DNA from: Acidiparvus fluvialis
GTDB taxonomy: Bacteria; Acidobacteriota; Holophagae; Holophagales; Holophagaceae
Assembly: GCA_041263285.1 (NCBI GenBank)
Contig: JBFSVS010000005.1
Coordinates: forward strand, 1-60,945
DNA: 60,945 nt
Reading direction: 5' to 3'
Shown piece by piece: positions 15,997 to 23,500 of the stretch. The notes below the pieces were generated by a model. The model searched no databases, had not been told where the DNA came from, and saw nothing but the letters and a program-made list of their open reading frames with translations. Every line of letters begins with the position of its first letter. Positions within the stretch are counted from its first letter, which is position 1. Position numbers and translations under genes: made by a program.

Positions 15997-16302
15997 ATGT
16001 TTGCAGTTATTCAAACTGGCGGAAAGCAATATCGAGTCTCGGAAGGCGATATTCTTCGTCTCGAACTTCTTGAAAACAAGGGTGCAGTTGAGTTTAACCA
16101 AGTCCTTATGATTGGGGACGGCGCTAAGGTCCAGATTGGGACCCCCCTCGTTAAAGGTGCTAAAGTTATGGGCGAAGTCATACGGGACGGTAAAGCCAAG
16201 AAGGTATTGGTCTATAAAAAGAAAAGAACGACCACCTATCAGCGTACAAAAGGTCATCGTCAGAGTTTTTCTGAAGTTCGTATCAAAAGTATCCAATCAT
16301 AA
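15997..16302 (+). CDS. rplU: 50S ribosomal protein L21
   Basis: The 101-residue protein starts MFAVIQTGGKQYRVSEGD, the typical L21 N-terminus, at the ATG at 15997. An in-frame GTG four codons earlier is not needed. The C-terminus has the KRRTTYQRTKGHRQ-like basic stretch that contacts 23S rRNA. It begins the conserved rplU-rpmA-obg string. Confidence 0.97.
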   Translation: MFAVIQTGGKQYRVSEGDILRLELLENKGAVEFNQVLMIGDGAKVQIGTPLVKGAKVMGEVIRDGKAKKVLVYKKKRTTTYQRTKGHRQSFSEVRIKSIQS

Positions 16303-16316
16303 TCAAGGAGTAAGCC

Positions 16317-16577
16317 ATGGCTACCAAAAAAGGCGCCGGATCGACTAGAAACGGAAGAGATTCCCAATCAAAGCGATTAGGCGTTAAAGAGTTTGGTGGG
16401 GAATTGGTCCCTGCGGGTTCTATTATTGTTCGTCAACGAGGTACCAAGTTTAAAGCGGGTATCAATGTTGGTATGGGAGTAGACCATACTCTTTTTGCCA
16501 AGGTTGATGGCAAAGTTCGTTTTCAGGACAAAGGACAACATGGCCGTTTTGTCCATGTTGATCCTCAGGATTCCTAA
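16317..16577 (+). CDS. rpmA: 50S ribosomal protein L27
   Basis: The 86-residue protein has MATKKGAGSTRNGRDSQSKR and the VRQRGTKFKAG core of L27. The N-terminus reaches toward the peptidyl transferase centre. There is no Firmicutes-type cleaved N-terminal extension. It lies 14 bases after rplU, with AAGGAGTAAGCC before the ATG, and is followed by a strong intrinsic terminator. Confidence 0.97.
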   Translation: MATKKGAGSTRNGRDSQSKRLGVKEFGGELVPAGSIIVRQRGTKFKAGINVGMGVDHTLFAKVDGKVRFQDKGQHGRFVHVDPQDS

Positions 16578-16594
16578 TCTCACTCCGCCCATTC

Positions 16595-16632
16595 AATGCG
16601 CAATCCCGTAAAGGCGATTGCGCATTTTTTTT
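16595..16632 (+). terminator. Intrinsic terminator between rpmA and obg
   Basis: A perfect 11-base stem AATGCGCAATC/GATTGCGCATT with a ten-base loop runs into eight T. It ends only 11 bases before the obg start codon, so it either ends the rplU-rpmA transcript or controls read-through into obg. Confidence 0.85.
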
Positions 16633-16643
16633 GATTTTTCTCT

Positions 16644-17666
16644 ATGTTTCTTGATCAAATACAAATCGAAATCACTGCCGGGCATGGGGGGCCGGGGGCT
16701 ACCAGCTTTCGACGAGAGAAGTTCGCTCCCCAAGGGGGTCCTGATGGGGGAGACGGAGGGGATGGAGGTTCTGTCTTTATTAGAGGCAATCGAAATCTCA
16801 ATACGCTGAATCATTATCGAAATGCACGGAAATTCTCAGCCGAGTCCGGACATAAAGGTGAGGGATCCATGCGGAGCGGTAAAGCGGGTGAAGATATCTA
16901 CTTGGAGATGCCCCTAGGGGTAGTCTTAGTAGACAAGATGACAGGTAATAAGGTGGGAGAGATTCTCAGCCACGGAGAGACTTTATGCGTAGCAGTTGGA
17001 GGTCGAGGAGGTCAGGGCAATGCTCGCTTTAGATCGAGTACCAATCGCGCCCCTCGTCACCATCAACCCGGGGAACCGGGACAGGAATTCATACTCGATA
17101 TTGAACTCAAAATGATTGCCGATGTTGGACTCATTGGATTCCCCAACGCTGGAAAAAGCACCCTTGTGAGTCTCGTCAGTGCTGCTAAACCTAAGATCGC
17201 AGACTATCCTTTCACCACCCTAGAACCTCAGTTGGGAGTTGTGGATATTAAACGCTTTGGCTCCGAAGCCACCGACGGCTTTGTCATCGCTGATATACCC
17301 GGACTCATTGAGGGTGCGGCTCAAGGAGTTGGACTAGGAATCACATTCCTACGGCATATCGAACGAACGCGGATGCTGATTCATATGGTCGATCTCAGTG
17401 ATACCACACAGCGCCCCGACGTAGCCATTGGGATCATCGAAAAAGAACTTAGAGCTTTCAGCCAAACCCTTTCTCAGAAAAAAGTGTGGCTTGTTGGTAA
17501 CAAAATCGATGCAGCACAGAATGATTCCAACATAAAATATTTTGAACAAGCTTGCGAAAAAAGAAATCAGACACCACGCCTCATTAGTTGCGCTACAGGA
17601 GAAGGTATTCGGGAATTAATGTTAGGGATTTTCAGAGATATTCAAGACGCGGATGTATCTCGATGA
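16644..17666 (+). CDS. obg: GTPase Obg (CgtA), ribosome assembly
   Basis: The 340-residue protein has the glycine-rich Obg domain (residues 1-158, with HGGPGATSFRREKF and GGDGGDGGSVF). The G domain follows, with G1 GFPNAGKST, G2 region YPFTT, G3 DIPGLIEGA and NKID. It lacks the extra C-terminal domain of some homologs. It binds the 50S late in assembly. The bases before the ATG are T-rich (TTTGATTTTTCTCT) with no Shine-Dalgarno site, and a terminator abuts the gene, so initiation is unusual. It overlaps nadD by four bases. Confidence 0.96.
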   Translation: MFLDQIQIEITAGHGGPGATSFRREKFAPQGGPDGGDGGDGGSVFIRGNRNLNTLNHYRNARKFSAESGHKGEGSMRSGKAGEDIYLEMPLGVVLVDKMTGNKVGEILSHGETLCVAVGGRGGQGNARFRSSTNRAPRHHQPGEPGQEFILDIELKMIADVGLIGFPNAGKSTLVSLVSAAKPKIADYPFTTLEPQLGVVDIKRFGSEATDGFVIADIPGLIEGAAQGVGLGITFLRHIERTRMLIHMVDLSDTTQRPDVAIGIIEKELRAFSQTLSQKKVWLVGNKIDAAQNDSNIKYFEQACEKRNQTPRLISCATGEGIRELMLGIFRDIQDADVSR

Positions 17667-18241
17667 AATCGCAACGCATCGGTATATTCGGCGGCAGTTT
17701 CAATCCTCCCCATTTAGGACACCGCCGCTTGGCTGAGCTTGCCCTGCAACATCTAAATCTTCATGAACTTCGAATCATCCCAACTTATACCTCTCCTCAT
17801 AAGGAGTCGTATCTTGCCTCAGCGGCTCAGCGGCTCAGGATGGTGGAGTTGAATTTCCATGATTTAGATCCGAGGATAAGCATATCCAAAATAGAAATTG
17901 ATCGTTCTGAGCCAAGCTATACGTTTCAAACCCTAAAGCACTTCGCAGAAGAAGAGCCATATCACTCTTGGGTACTCATTCTTGGGTCGGATGCCTTAGA
18001 CGGCTTTGAGCATTGGCAGCATTGGGAATCCATTCTAACCATATGCCAATTAGCCGTTGCCCCCAGACCCGACTGTACCCCCCAGGTGAAGGTATCGATT
18101 CCTTATCAATTGCTTCCTAGCACTGAACTCCCTTGGTCAAGTCGAACCATAAGAGATGAACTCAGAGAAGGGCGGCGGCCCCAAGGACTCAAACCCGAAG
18201 TATTGTCTTTTCTTCTTGATCAAGGGCTTTATACTGCATGA
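17663..18241 (+). CDS. nadD: Nicotinate-nucleotide adenylyltransferase
   Basis: Starting at the ATG at 17663, which overlaps the obg stop (ATGA), gives a 192-residue protein. It has the nucleotidyltransferase motifs GIFGGSFNPPHLGH and SSRTIRDELREGR. NadD adenylates nicotinate mononucleotide in NAD synthesis. An in-frame start 25 codons upstream lies inside obg and is rejected. The obg-nadD-rsfS order is common in bacteria. Confidence 0.95.
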   Translation: MKSQRIGIFGGSFNPPHLGHRRLAELALQHLNLHELRIIPTYTSPHKESYLASAAQRLRMVELNFHDLDPRISISKIEIDRSEPSYTFQTLKHFAEEEPYHSWVLILGSDALDGFEHWQHWESILTICQLAVAPRPDCTPQVKVSIPYQLLPSTELPWSSRTIRDELREGRRPQGLKPEVLSFLLDQGLYTA

Positions 18242-18621
18242 CTGAATCTCTACTTTCACTACCCATTCGACTCCGTGGGGCCATCATGGCCGCTCAGTCT
18301 AAGAAATCTTTCCGGATTAAAGTCTTACACCTTCAACCCCTACAAGGATTTGCAGATTATATGATCTTCTTAGGAGGTGGAAGCGATCGACAAAATAGGG
18401 CCATCGCAGACGCTATTTCAGAGCACTTCAAGGACCTCGGAGAATACCCGCTAGCGGTCGAAGGGATGGAAGAAGGCAATTGGGTTGCGCTCGATTTCAG
18501 CGATTTGGTTTTCCACGTTATGAATGAAGAAACGCGTCGCTTTTATGCCTTAGAAAACCTTTGGAAAGATGCCCCAAAGATCGAAATTCCGGAAGAAATT
18601 CCTCCGAACCCATTAAACTAA
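18238..18621 (+). CDS. rsfS: Ribosomal silencing factor RsfS
   Basis: This 127-residue protein has the RsfS/Iojap core FADYMIFLGGGSDRQNRAIA and WVALDFSDLVFHVMNEETRRFYALE. It binds L14 and blocks subunit joining when nutrients are low. Its ATG overlaps the nadD stop (ATGA), so the two are translationally coupled. An internal ATG at codon 17 is a possible alternative start. Confidence 0.94.
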   Translation: MTESLLSLPIRLRGAIMAAQSKKSFRIKVLHLQPLQGFADYMIFLGGGSDRQNRAIADAISEHFKDLGEYPLAVEGMEEGNWVALDFSDLVFHVMNEETRRFYALENLWKDAPKIEIPEEIPPNPLN

Positions 18622-18653
18622 TAGCAAGCACAGAAAACTTAAGAGGTTAACCA

Positions 18654-19907
18654 ATGACCGATATTACGAATCCCTTTGAGGCTATGCAAAACCGCCTCAA
18701 GCAGGCTGCTGATATTTATAAGCTCGAAGATAATCTCTTCAAAGTATTTATGGCACCTGCGCGAAGCATGATCGTTAGTCTCCCGGTGCAGATGGATAGT
18801 GGCAAATGGGAGGTATTTACGGGTTATCGTGTACATCACAATACAGCTCGAGGCCCTGCAAAGGGGGGTATTCGTTATGATCTTCATGTCAATTTGGATG
18901 AGGTGAAGGCTTTAGCCGCTTGGATGACTTGGAAATGCGCCGTAGTCGATGTTCCCTTTGGCGGGGGTAAGGGGGGTATCCTCTGTGATCCCCGAACGAT
19001 GAGCGCGGGAGAATTAGAGCGATTAACACGACGATACATTTCTGAAATTATGGACATCTTGGGACCCGACCGAGATGTACCTGCCCCCGATGTGGGGACC
19101 AATCCACAAACAATGGCATGGATCATGGACACTTATTCGATGCATGTCCGCCATGCTGAAAAAGGTATTGTTACAGGTAAACCACTTAGCCTAGGGGGGT
19201 CCAAAGGTCGCCTAGAGGCAACAGGACGGGGTATTTTGATCGTGGCGCGTGAAGCTATGAGAAAAATGAACCGAGTACTCGAGGGATCAACCGCGGTGAT
19301 TCAGGGATTTGGAAATGTAGGTTCCCAAGCGGCTCGATTGATGTGTGAAGCCGGAATCAAAATTATTGCTGTAAGTGATGTCAACGGTGCAATCGAAAAT
19401 AAAAAGGGGATTAATATACCTGCTCTACTCAAATATGTAGAGAGTAACAAGGGAAGTATTGTTGGGTTCAAAGAATGCGACCCGATTGATCCTCAAGAAA
19501 TGCTGACACTAGAGACTGACATCTTAGTTCCTGCGGCTATTGAGAATCAAATTACTGAAGTCAACGCGTCAAAAATCAGAGCTAAGGTTATTGTTGAAGG
19601 TGCTAATGGTCCTACAACGCCTGCGGCCGATGCGATCTTGCAAGATAAAAATATCTTGGTTGTTCCCGATATTCTAGCTAATTCCGGAGGAGTCACTGTA
19701 AGTTACTTCGAATGGGTTCAAAATCGTCAAGGCTTCTATTGGCGTGAGCGAGAAGTAAATGAGCGGTTGACGGAATATATGGTTCATGCCTTTGAAAGCG
19801 TGACGGCAACACAAGAGAAATATAAGACAAATCCACGCATTGCAGCCTATATTCTGGCCCTTGACCGCGTGACAGAAGCCATGCATGACCGGGGTTTCTA
19901 CGCTTAA
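18654..19907 (+). CDS. gdhA: Glutamate dehydrogenase (Glu/Leu/Phe/Val family)
   Basis: The 417-residue protein has the substrate region RGPAKGGIRYDLHVNLDEVK and WKCAVVDVPFGGGKGGI, with the catalytic lysines. The Rossmann motif VIQGFGNVGSQAA is followed by the acidic residue of AVSDVNGAI, which tends to favour NAD, although cofactor use is not certain. It interconverts glutamate and 2-oxoglutarate plus ammonia. Glutamate is also the entry point of the arginine operon a few kilobases away. AGAGG lies upstream of the ATG. Confidence 0.93.
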   Translation: MTDITNPFEAMQNRLKQAADIYKLEDNLFKVFMAPARSMIVSLPVQMDSGKWEVFTGYRVHHNTARGPAKGGIRYDLHVNLDEVKALAAWMTWKCAVVDVPFGGGKGGILCDPRTMSAGELERLTRRYISEIMDILGPDRDVPAPDVGTNPQTMAWIMDTYSMHVRHAEKGIVTGKPLSLGGSKGRLEATGRGILIVAREAMRKMNRVLEGSTAVIQGFGNVGSQAARLMCEAGIKIIAVSDVNGAIENKKGINIPALLKYVESNKGSIVGFKECDPIDPQEMLTLETDILVPAAIENQITEVNASKIRAKVIVEGANGPTTPAADAILQDKNILVVPDILANSGGVTVSYFEWVQNRQGFYWREREVNERLTEYMVHAFESVTATQEKYKTNPRIAAYILALDRVTEAMHDRGFYA

Positions 19908-19936
19908 ATCTCGATTGTCTAAAGATTAAAAACTCT

Positions 19937-21121
19937 ATGAAATTTAAGGTGAAGTATACGACGCGAACCGGGGAAACCCTTCATCGTATCGCGGAGGGCT
20001 TAACTCCAAAAGAAGTTGAGGCACAGTTTAAAGCCCAGGGTTTCTTTGTTCTACGTATTGAAAAAGAAGGGGATGGTCGACGAACTAAAGAAATTAAAAT
20101 AGAGTCGCTGATTCTTTTTAATCAAGAATTATTAGCGCTTTTGAAAGCAGGAATTCCACTCCTCCAATCCCTAGAGCTTCTTAAGGACCATGGGCAAGAT
20201 GCTGACTTAGAAAATTCTCTACAGAAAGTGATTCAAGACATCAAGGAAGGATTTTCTTTTTCTGAGGCGATTGCTCACCAAGGGGGGTACCCCCCTGTCT
20301 ACCAAAGTAATGTTGTTGCAGGGGAAAAAAGTGGATCGCTCCCACAGGTACTAGATCGATGGCTTCGCTTTCAGAGATTTGCTCAAAGTAGTAAGCGCAA
20401 GATTCTCGAAGCCTTGTTTTATCCTTCCTTTCTTGTCGTCGTACTATTTCTCGCCGTTGGAGTAATCCTTAATGTTGTGCTGCCTCGATTTGCCGATTTT
20501 TATTCAGGCGGTGATATCGAACTTCCCTTGATGACCCAAGCTCTTTTGTCCTTAGCTAGTTTTCTTCAATCAACCTTTTTGCTGCAGATTATTTTTTTGT
20601 TGGGATTAGTAGGCTTCGTACGCTGGCTGTGGGTGACCCCCTCCGGTCAAGCCCAAGGAGAGAGAGTACTCCTTAGAATTCCTAAACTTGGTAAGTTATA
20701 TCGCATGTATCATTCTTCTGTTTTTTGTCGTACGTTAGGGGTCTTACTTTCCGGTGGATTACCCGTAGTTCAATCCCTTGAAATCGTTTCAAAAACCTGC
20801 CCTAGCCCTAGACTTCAAGGGCGTCTAGCTTTAATCACCGAAGAAGTTCGATCGGGATCCCCATTGCACCAATCCATTTCTAAGAGTGATGTCGTAGATC
20901 CCCTAGCGGCAGAAATGATTCGTGTGGGCGAAAGCAGTTCGGCGCTTTCCGAGATGCTCGATCATGTTGCTGATTTTTTTGATCAAGAAATTGAAAAAGC
21001 TACAGTGGCTGTCACCAATCTCATTGGGCCTGTATTGATTGTCTTTATGGGAGTCGTAGTTCTGGGGCTCCTCTTGGCGGTCTATGTCCCTCTCTTTAAC
21101 GCGAGCAACGTCATTCGCTAA
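19937..21121 (+). CDS. Type II secretion / type IV pilus inner-membrane platform protein (GspF/PilC family), orphan
   Basis: The 394-residue protein has two repeated T2SSF domains: FNQELLALLKAGIPLLQSLE in the first half and the matching FCRTLGVLLSGGLPVVQSLE in the second. Three membrane helices lie near residues 155-180, 205-230 and 365-390. The N-terminus (residues 1-60) resembles the cytoplasmic start of PilC. Such proteins form the inner-membrane platform that turns with the assembly ATPase. No other secretion or pilus gene is in the window, so the system it serves is unknown. It overlaps the convergent membrane gene by four bases. Confidence 0.88.
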   Translation: MKFKVKYTTRTGETLHRIAEGLTPKEVEAQFKAQGFFVLRIEKEGDGRRTKEIKIESLILFNQELLALLKAGIPLLQSLELLKDHGQDADLENSLQKVIQDIKEGFSFSEAIAHQGGYPPVYQSNVVAGEKSGSLPQVLDRWLRFQRFAQSSKRKILEALFYPSFLVVVLFLAVGVILNVVLPRFADFYSGGDIELPLMTQALLSLASFLQSTFLLQIIFLLGLVGFVRWLWVTPSGQAQGERVLLRIPKLGKLYRMYHSSVFCRTLGVLLSGGLPVVQSLEIVSKTCPSPRLQGRLALITEEVRSGSPLHQSISKSDVVDPLAAEMIRVGESSSALSEMLDHVADFFDQEIEKATVAVTNLIGPVLIVFMGVVVLGLLLAVYVPLFNASNVIR

Positions 21122-21834
21122 TTAGCTTTAGGGATCAATAAAGCGAGCAATGATAGAAAAAGGGGCACCCCAATAGCAATCAGAGAAGTGGTGGCACTAA
21201 AGACATCCATCGACACAAAGAGAATAGGCAAAGCAGGCAAGTAGAGGGATAAATAGTGAACCGTATCAGCCTTGAGTCCAATTTGTTCCCCAAAATCCAC
21301 CAAAAATCCTCCCCGTAACGATAGTTCAGCTAACAACAGCACAAGAAAGAGAGATAGCCCTGGGTGCTTCACTAGTCTTACTAAGAGGGTGTACCAAAGC
21401 AGATACTGAATTCCGATGAGAAAGCAGACCCCATTTAGGATTAATAATTCATGTAGATCATTGGTGGGGAAAAAGCGAAGGGCAAAAATAAACAAGGGGA
21501 GTAATAATAACTGGGTGTAAAAGAGGCCCTCTTTGAGGCTACCCCATAGTCCAATAAAAAAATCTAGGTAGCGCTGGAGTAATTTGTGGCTCTGTATATG
21601 GTCGTCCATGATATTCATGCCCACAAACAAGCACAGAATAGGATTAGCCCATTTTATAAATCCCATCATAAAAGTGAAAGCTAGGGCATTCACTCCTTCA
21701 GATCCCAAAGGGAGGGTACTCGATAGGATTGATAAACTAGTGCCGTCTTTTGAAACCGAAATGCCGATTCCAACCAAAAGAGAAAGAAGCACGAAGAAAC
21801 TCGCCCAAACTATTTTGATACGCTTCGAAGTCAT
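21118..21834 (-). CDS. Polytopic membrane protein of unknown function, downstream of argR
   Basis: I start at the ATG at 21834, which has GAGG five bases upstream, rather than the GTG two codons earlier. The 238-residue protein has about six hydrophobic segments with short charged loops and resembles ABC-2-type permease subunits in general layout. I recognise no specific family. It starts about 20 bases after the argR stop, so the two are almost certainly one transcript. A role tied to arginine, such as export, is only a guess from position. Confidence 0.65.
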   Translation of the reverse strand: MTSKRIKIVWASFFVLLSLLVGIGISVSKDGTSLSILSSTLPLGSEGVNALAFTFMMGFIKWANPILCLFVGMNIMDDHIQSHKLLQRYLDFFIGLWGSLKEGLFYTQLLLLPLFIFALRFFPTNDLHELLILNGVCFLIGIQYLLWYTLLVRLVKHPGLSLFLVLLLAELSLRGGFLVDFGEQIGLKADTVHYLSLYLPALPILFVSMDVFSATTSLIAIGVPLFLSLLALLIPKAN

Positions 21835-21854
21835 ATTCACCTCAAGTCAGACTA

Positions 21855-22268
21855 TCAGTCCTTAAGTTTGAGAAGTATCTTGATTTCTCTGACGGCGCTT
21901 TGGAACATTTGGGGGCTGGCAATAGCAATCATTACGGTATCTTCACCCGCCACGGTTCCGGCAATTAAATCCTTAGAGATTTGCTGATCCACCACATAAG
22001 CTAGTGCCGCGGCAAATCCTGCAGGCGTTCGCAGAATAACAAGATTTGGGGGTGCCGAAATGATGGTCGCCGAGGGCAGAGAATCCCCTGCTTGATTAAC
22101 TATGCGATAAGCTCCCTGTTGTTTTTCAACGGAGAGAGCCTTGAGCCGTCTCGATAAAGTCGATTGATTGAGGTGTAAGCCCCGTTCCGCCAAAAGGCTC
22201 TTTAGTTGACTCTGACTGGTGACGTCTTGACCTGAAATCACGCTGAGTATCTTCTGATCGGGAGTCAT
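21855..22268 (-). CDS. argR: Arginine repressor ArgR
   Basis: The 137-residue protein has the N-terminal winged helix (SQSQLKSLLAERGLHLNQST, then LSRRLKAL) and the C-terminal domain that hexamerises and binds arginine, with GTVAGEDTVMIA. ArgR-arginine represses arginine genes at ARG boxes. It is divergent from the arginine operon, with the control region in the 101 bases between the starts. A TTGTAG-N17-TTTTAT pair on the minus strand may be its own promoter. Confidence 0.94.
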   Translation of the reverse strand: MTPDQKILSVISGQDVTSQSQLKSLLAERGLHLNQSTLSRRLKALSVEKQQGAYRIVNQAGDSLPSATIISAPPNLVILRTPAGFAAALAYVVDQQISKDLIAGTVAGEDTVMIAIASPQMFQSAVREIKILLKLKD

Positions 22269-22289
22269 GGTAAGGGCTCAAAAAATAAC

Positions 22290-22319
22290 TTGGAATAAAA
22301 AGCTTGTTTTTTGTATACT
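22290..22319 (+). promoter_or_regulatory. Promoter of the arginine operon
   Basis: TTGGAA (22290-22295) and TATACT (22314-22319) are spaced 18 bases apart, both close to sigma-70 consensus. An inverted repeat TTTGTA-TAC-TACAAA overlaps the -10. Transcription would start near 22326, just before the ARG-box-like sequences. Confidence 0.6.
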
Positions 22320-22335
22320 ACAAAACCATTCTTAA

Positions 22336-22364
22336 TTATGCAATATTATGCGTTTTTATGCAAG
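22336..22364 (+). promoter_or_regulatory. Overlapping ARG-box-like operators before argD
   Basis: TGCAATATTATGCG (22339-22352) and TGCGTTTTTATGCA (22349-22362) each fit the ARG-box layout TGnAT-N4-ATnCA and share four bases, so their centres are 10 bases apart, one helical turn. Known tandem ARG boxes are usually about 21 bases apart. They lie just after the predicted transcription start and touch the argD ribosome site, where ArgR could block both transcription and the leader. Inferred from pattern and the adjacent argR. Confidence 0.55.
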
Positions 22365-22369
22365 GCCTT

Positions 22370-23500
22370 ATGATTCCCTCCTTATTTCCCACTTATGCCC
22401 CCTACCCTCTCGTCATGGTTCGAGGCGAGGGCGACATTATTTTTGATGATGCAGGGCAGCCCTGGATCGATCTTTACGGTGGGCACTGCGTTTGTTCCAC
22501 CGGTCACAGCCATCCCAAAGTGGTGGAAGCTATCCATCGTCAGTCGAAGCAGTTAATTTTTTACTCCACCGCAGGTGACCTCGCCATACGTCGAGAAGCT
22601 TCGGATCGTCTCGTGGCTTTTTCGGGAATGGATACTATCTTTTTTTGTAATTCTGGTGCTGAAGCCAATGAAAATGCTTTGAAACTCGCATTTCAAATCA
22701 CGGGACGTAAAGCTTTTGGAAGTTTTCAAGGCGGTTGGCATGGACGCACCTTTTTAGCTATGACGGTAACCGATGATCGAAAAATTACTGAGGCTTTTGA
22801 GTCGATTTTTCCCGAACATTATCAATTCCCTTTTGGGGATATTCAATCATTAAGAGTTTTGGATTTTTCTAATTTAGCCTGCGTGATTGTCGAACCGATT
22901 CAGAGCATGTCGGGTATTCGAACGGCGTCTTCAGAATGGTTTGCTGTATTGAGGCAAAAATGTACCGAGGCTGGGTGTTTGTTGATATTTGATGAAATCC
23001 AAACAGGTATTGGCCGTTTGGGTCAACCTTTTGCAAGTCAGTATTTTCAGGTTCGTCCGGATTTCATCACCAGTGCAAAAGGCCTTGCCTCTGGCATCCC
23101 CATTGGAGCCCTCATGATGACCGAGACCGCAGCTCAGCATGTCAAACCCCATATGCTTGGAAGTACTTTTGGTGGGGGTCCCATCGCCTGTGCTGCGCTG
23201 ATCGCAACGCTAGATATTATTCAAAATGAAAAACTTATGGAACACGTGACACGTATGCATACGTATTTAACAAATGCACTTAAAAATACATTGATTGACG
23301 AGGTCAAAGGTATTGGCCTTCTCCTGGGTCTCAAATCGAATAGGGCGTCCGAACTCAAGGAATATTTATTATCTCAAAGGATTCTTGTCGGAGGATCATC
23401 CGATCCTCATGTTTTGCGCCTTATGCCACCTTTGAATGTCCGAGAAAGTTCATTGGAAATACTAGTAGAGCATATACGAACTTTAGGGGGTAAATCATGA
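22370..23500 (+). CDS. argD: N-acylornithine (acetyl- or succinylornithine) aminotransferase
   Basis: The ATG at 22370 has AAGG just upstream and gives a 376-residue class III PLP aminotransferase. Upstream in-frame starts run into the operator and are rejected. Key features are GGHCVCSTGHSHPKVVEAIH, CNSGAEANENALKLA, FDEIQTGIGRLG (PLP-binding Asp) and SAKGLASGIPIGA, whose Lys forms the Schiff base. It transfers an amino group from glutamate to N-acylglutamate semialdehyde. First gene of the arginine operon; its stop overlaps the argF' start (ATGA). The acyl group is predicted from argF', not from this gene. Confidence 0.9.
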   Translation: MIPSLFPTYAPYPLVMVRGEGDIIFDDAGQPWIDLYGGHCVCSTGHSHPKVVEAIHRQSKQLIFYSTAGDLAIRREASDRLVAFSGMDTIFFCNSGAEANENALKLAFQITGRKAFGSFQGGWHGRTFLAMTVTDDRKITEAFESIFPEHYQFPFGDIQSLRVLDFSNLACVIVEPIQSMSGIRTASSEWFAVLRQKCTEAGCLLIFDEIQTGIGRLGQPFASQYFQVRPDFITSAKGLASGIPIGALMMTETAAQHVKPHMLGSTFGGGPIACAALIATLDIIQNEKLMEHVTRMHTYLTNALKNTLIDEVKGIGLLLGLKSNRASELKEYLLSQRILVGGSSDPHVLRLMPPLNVRESSLEILVEHIRTLGGKS

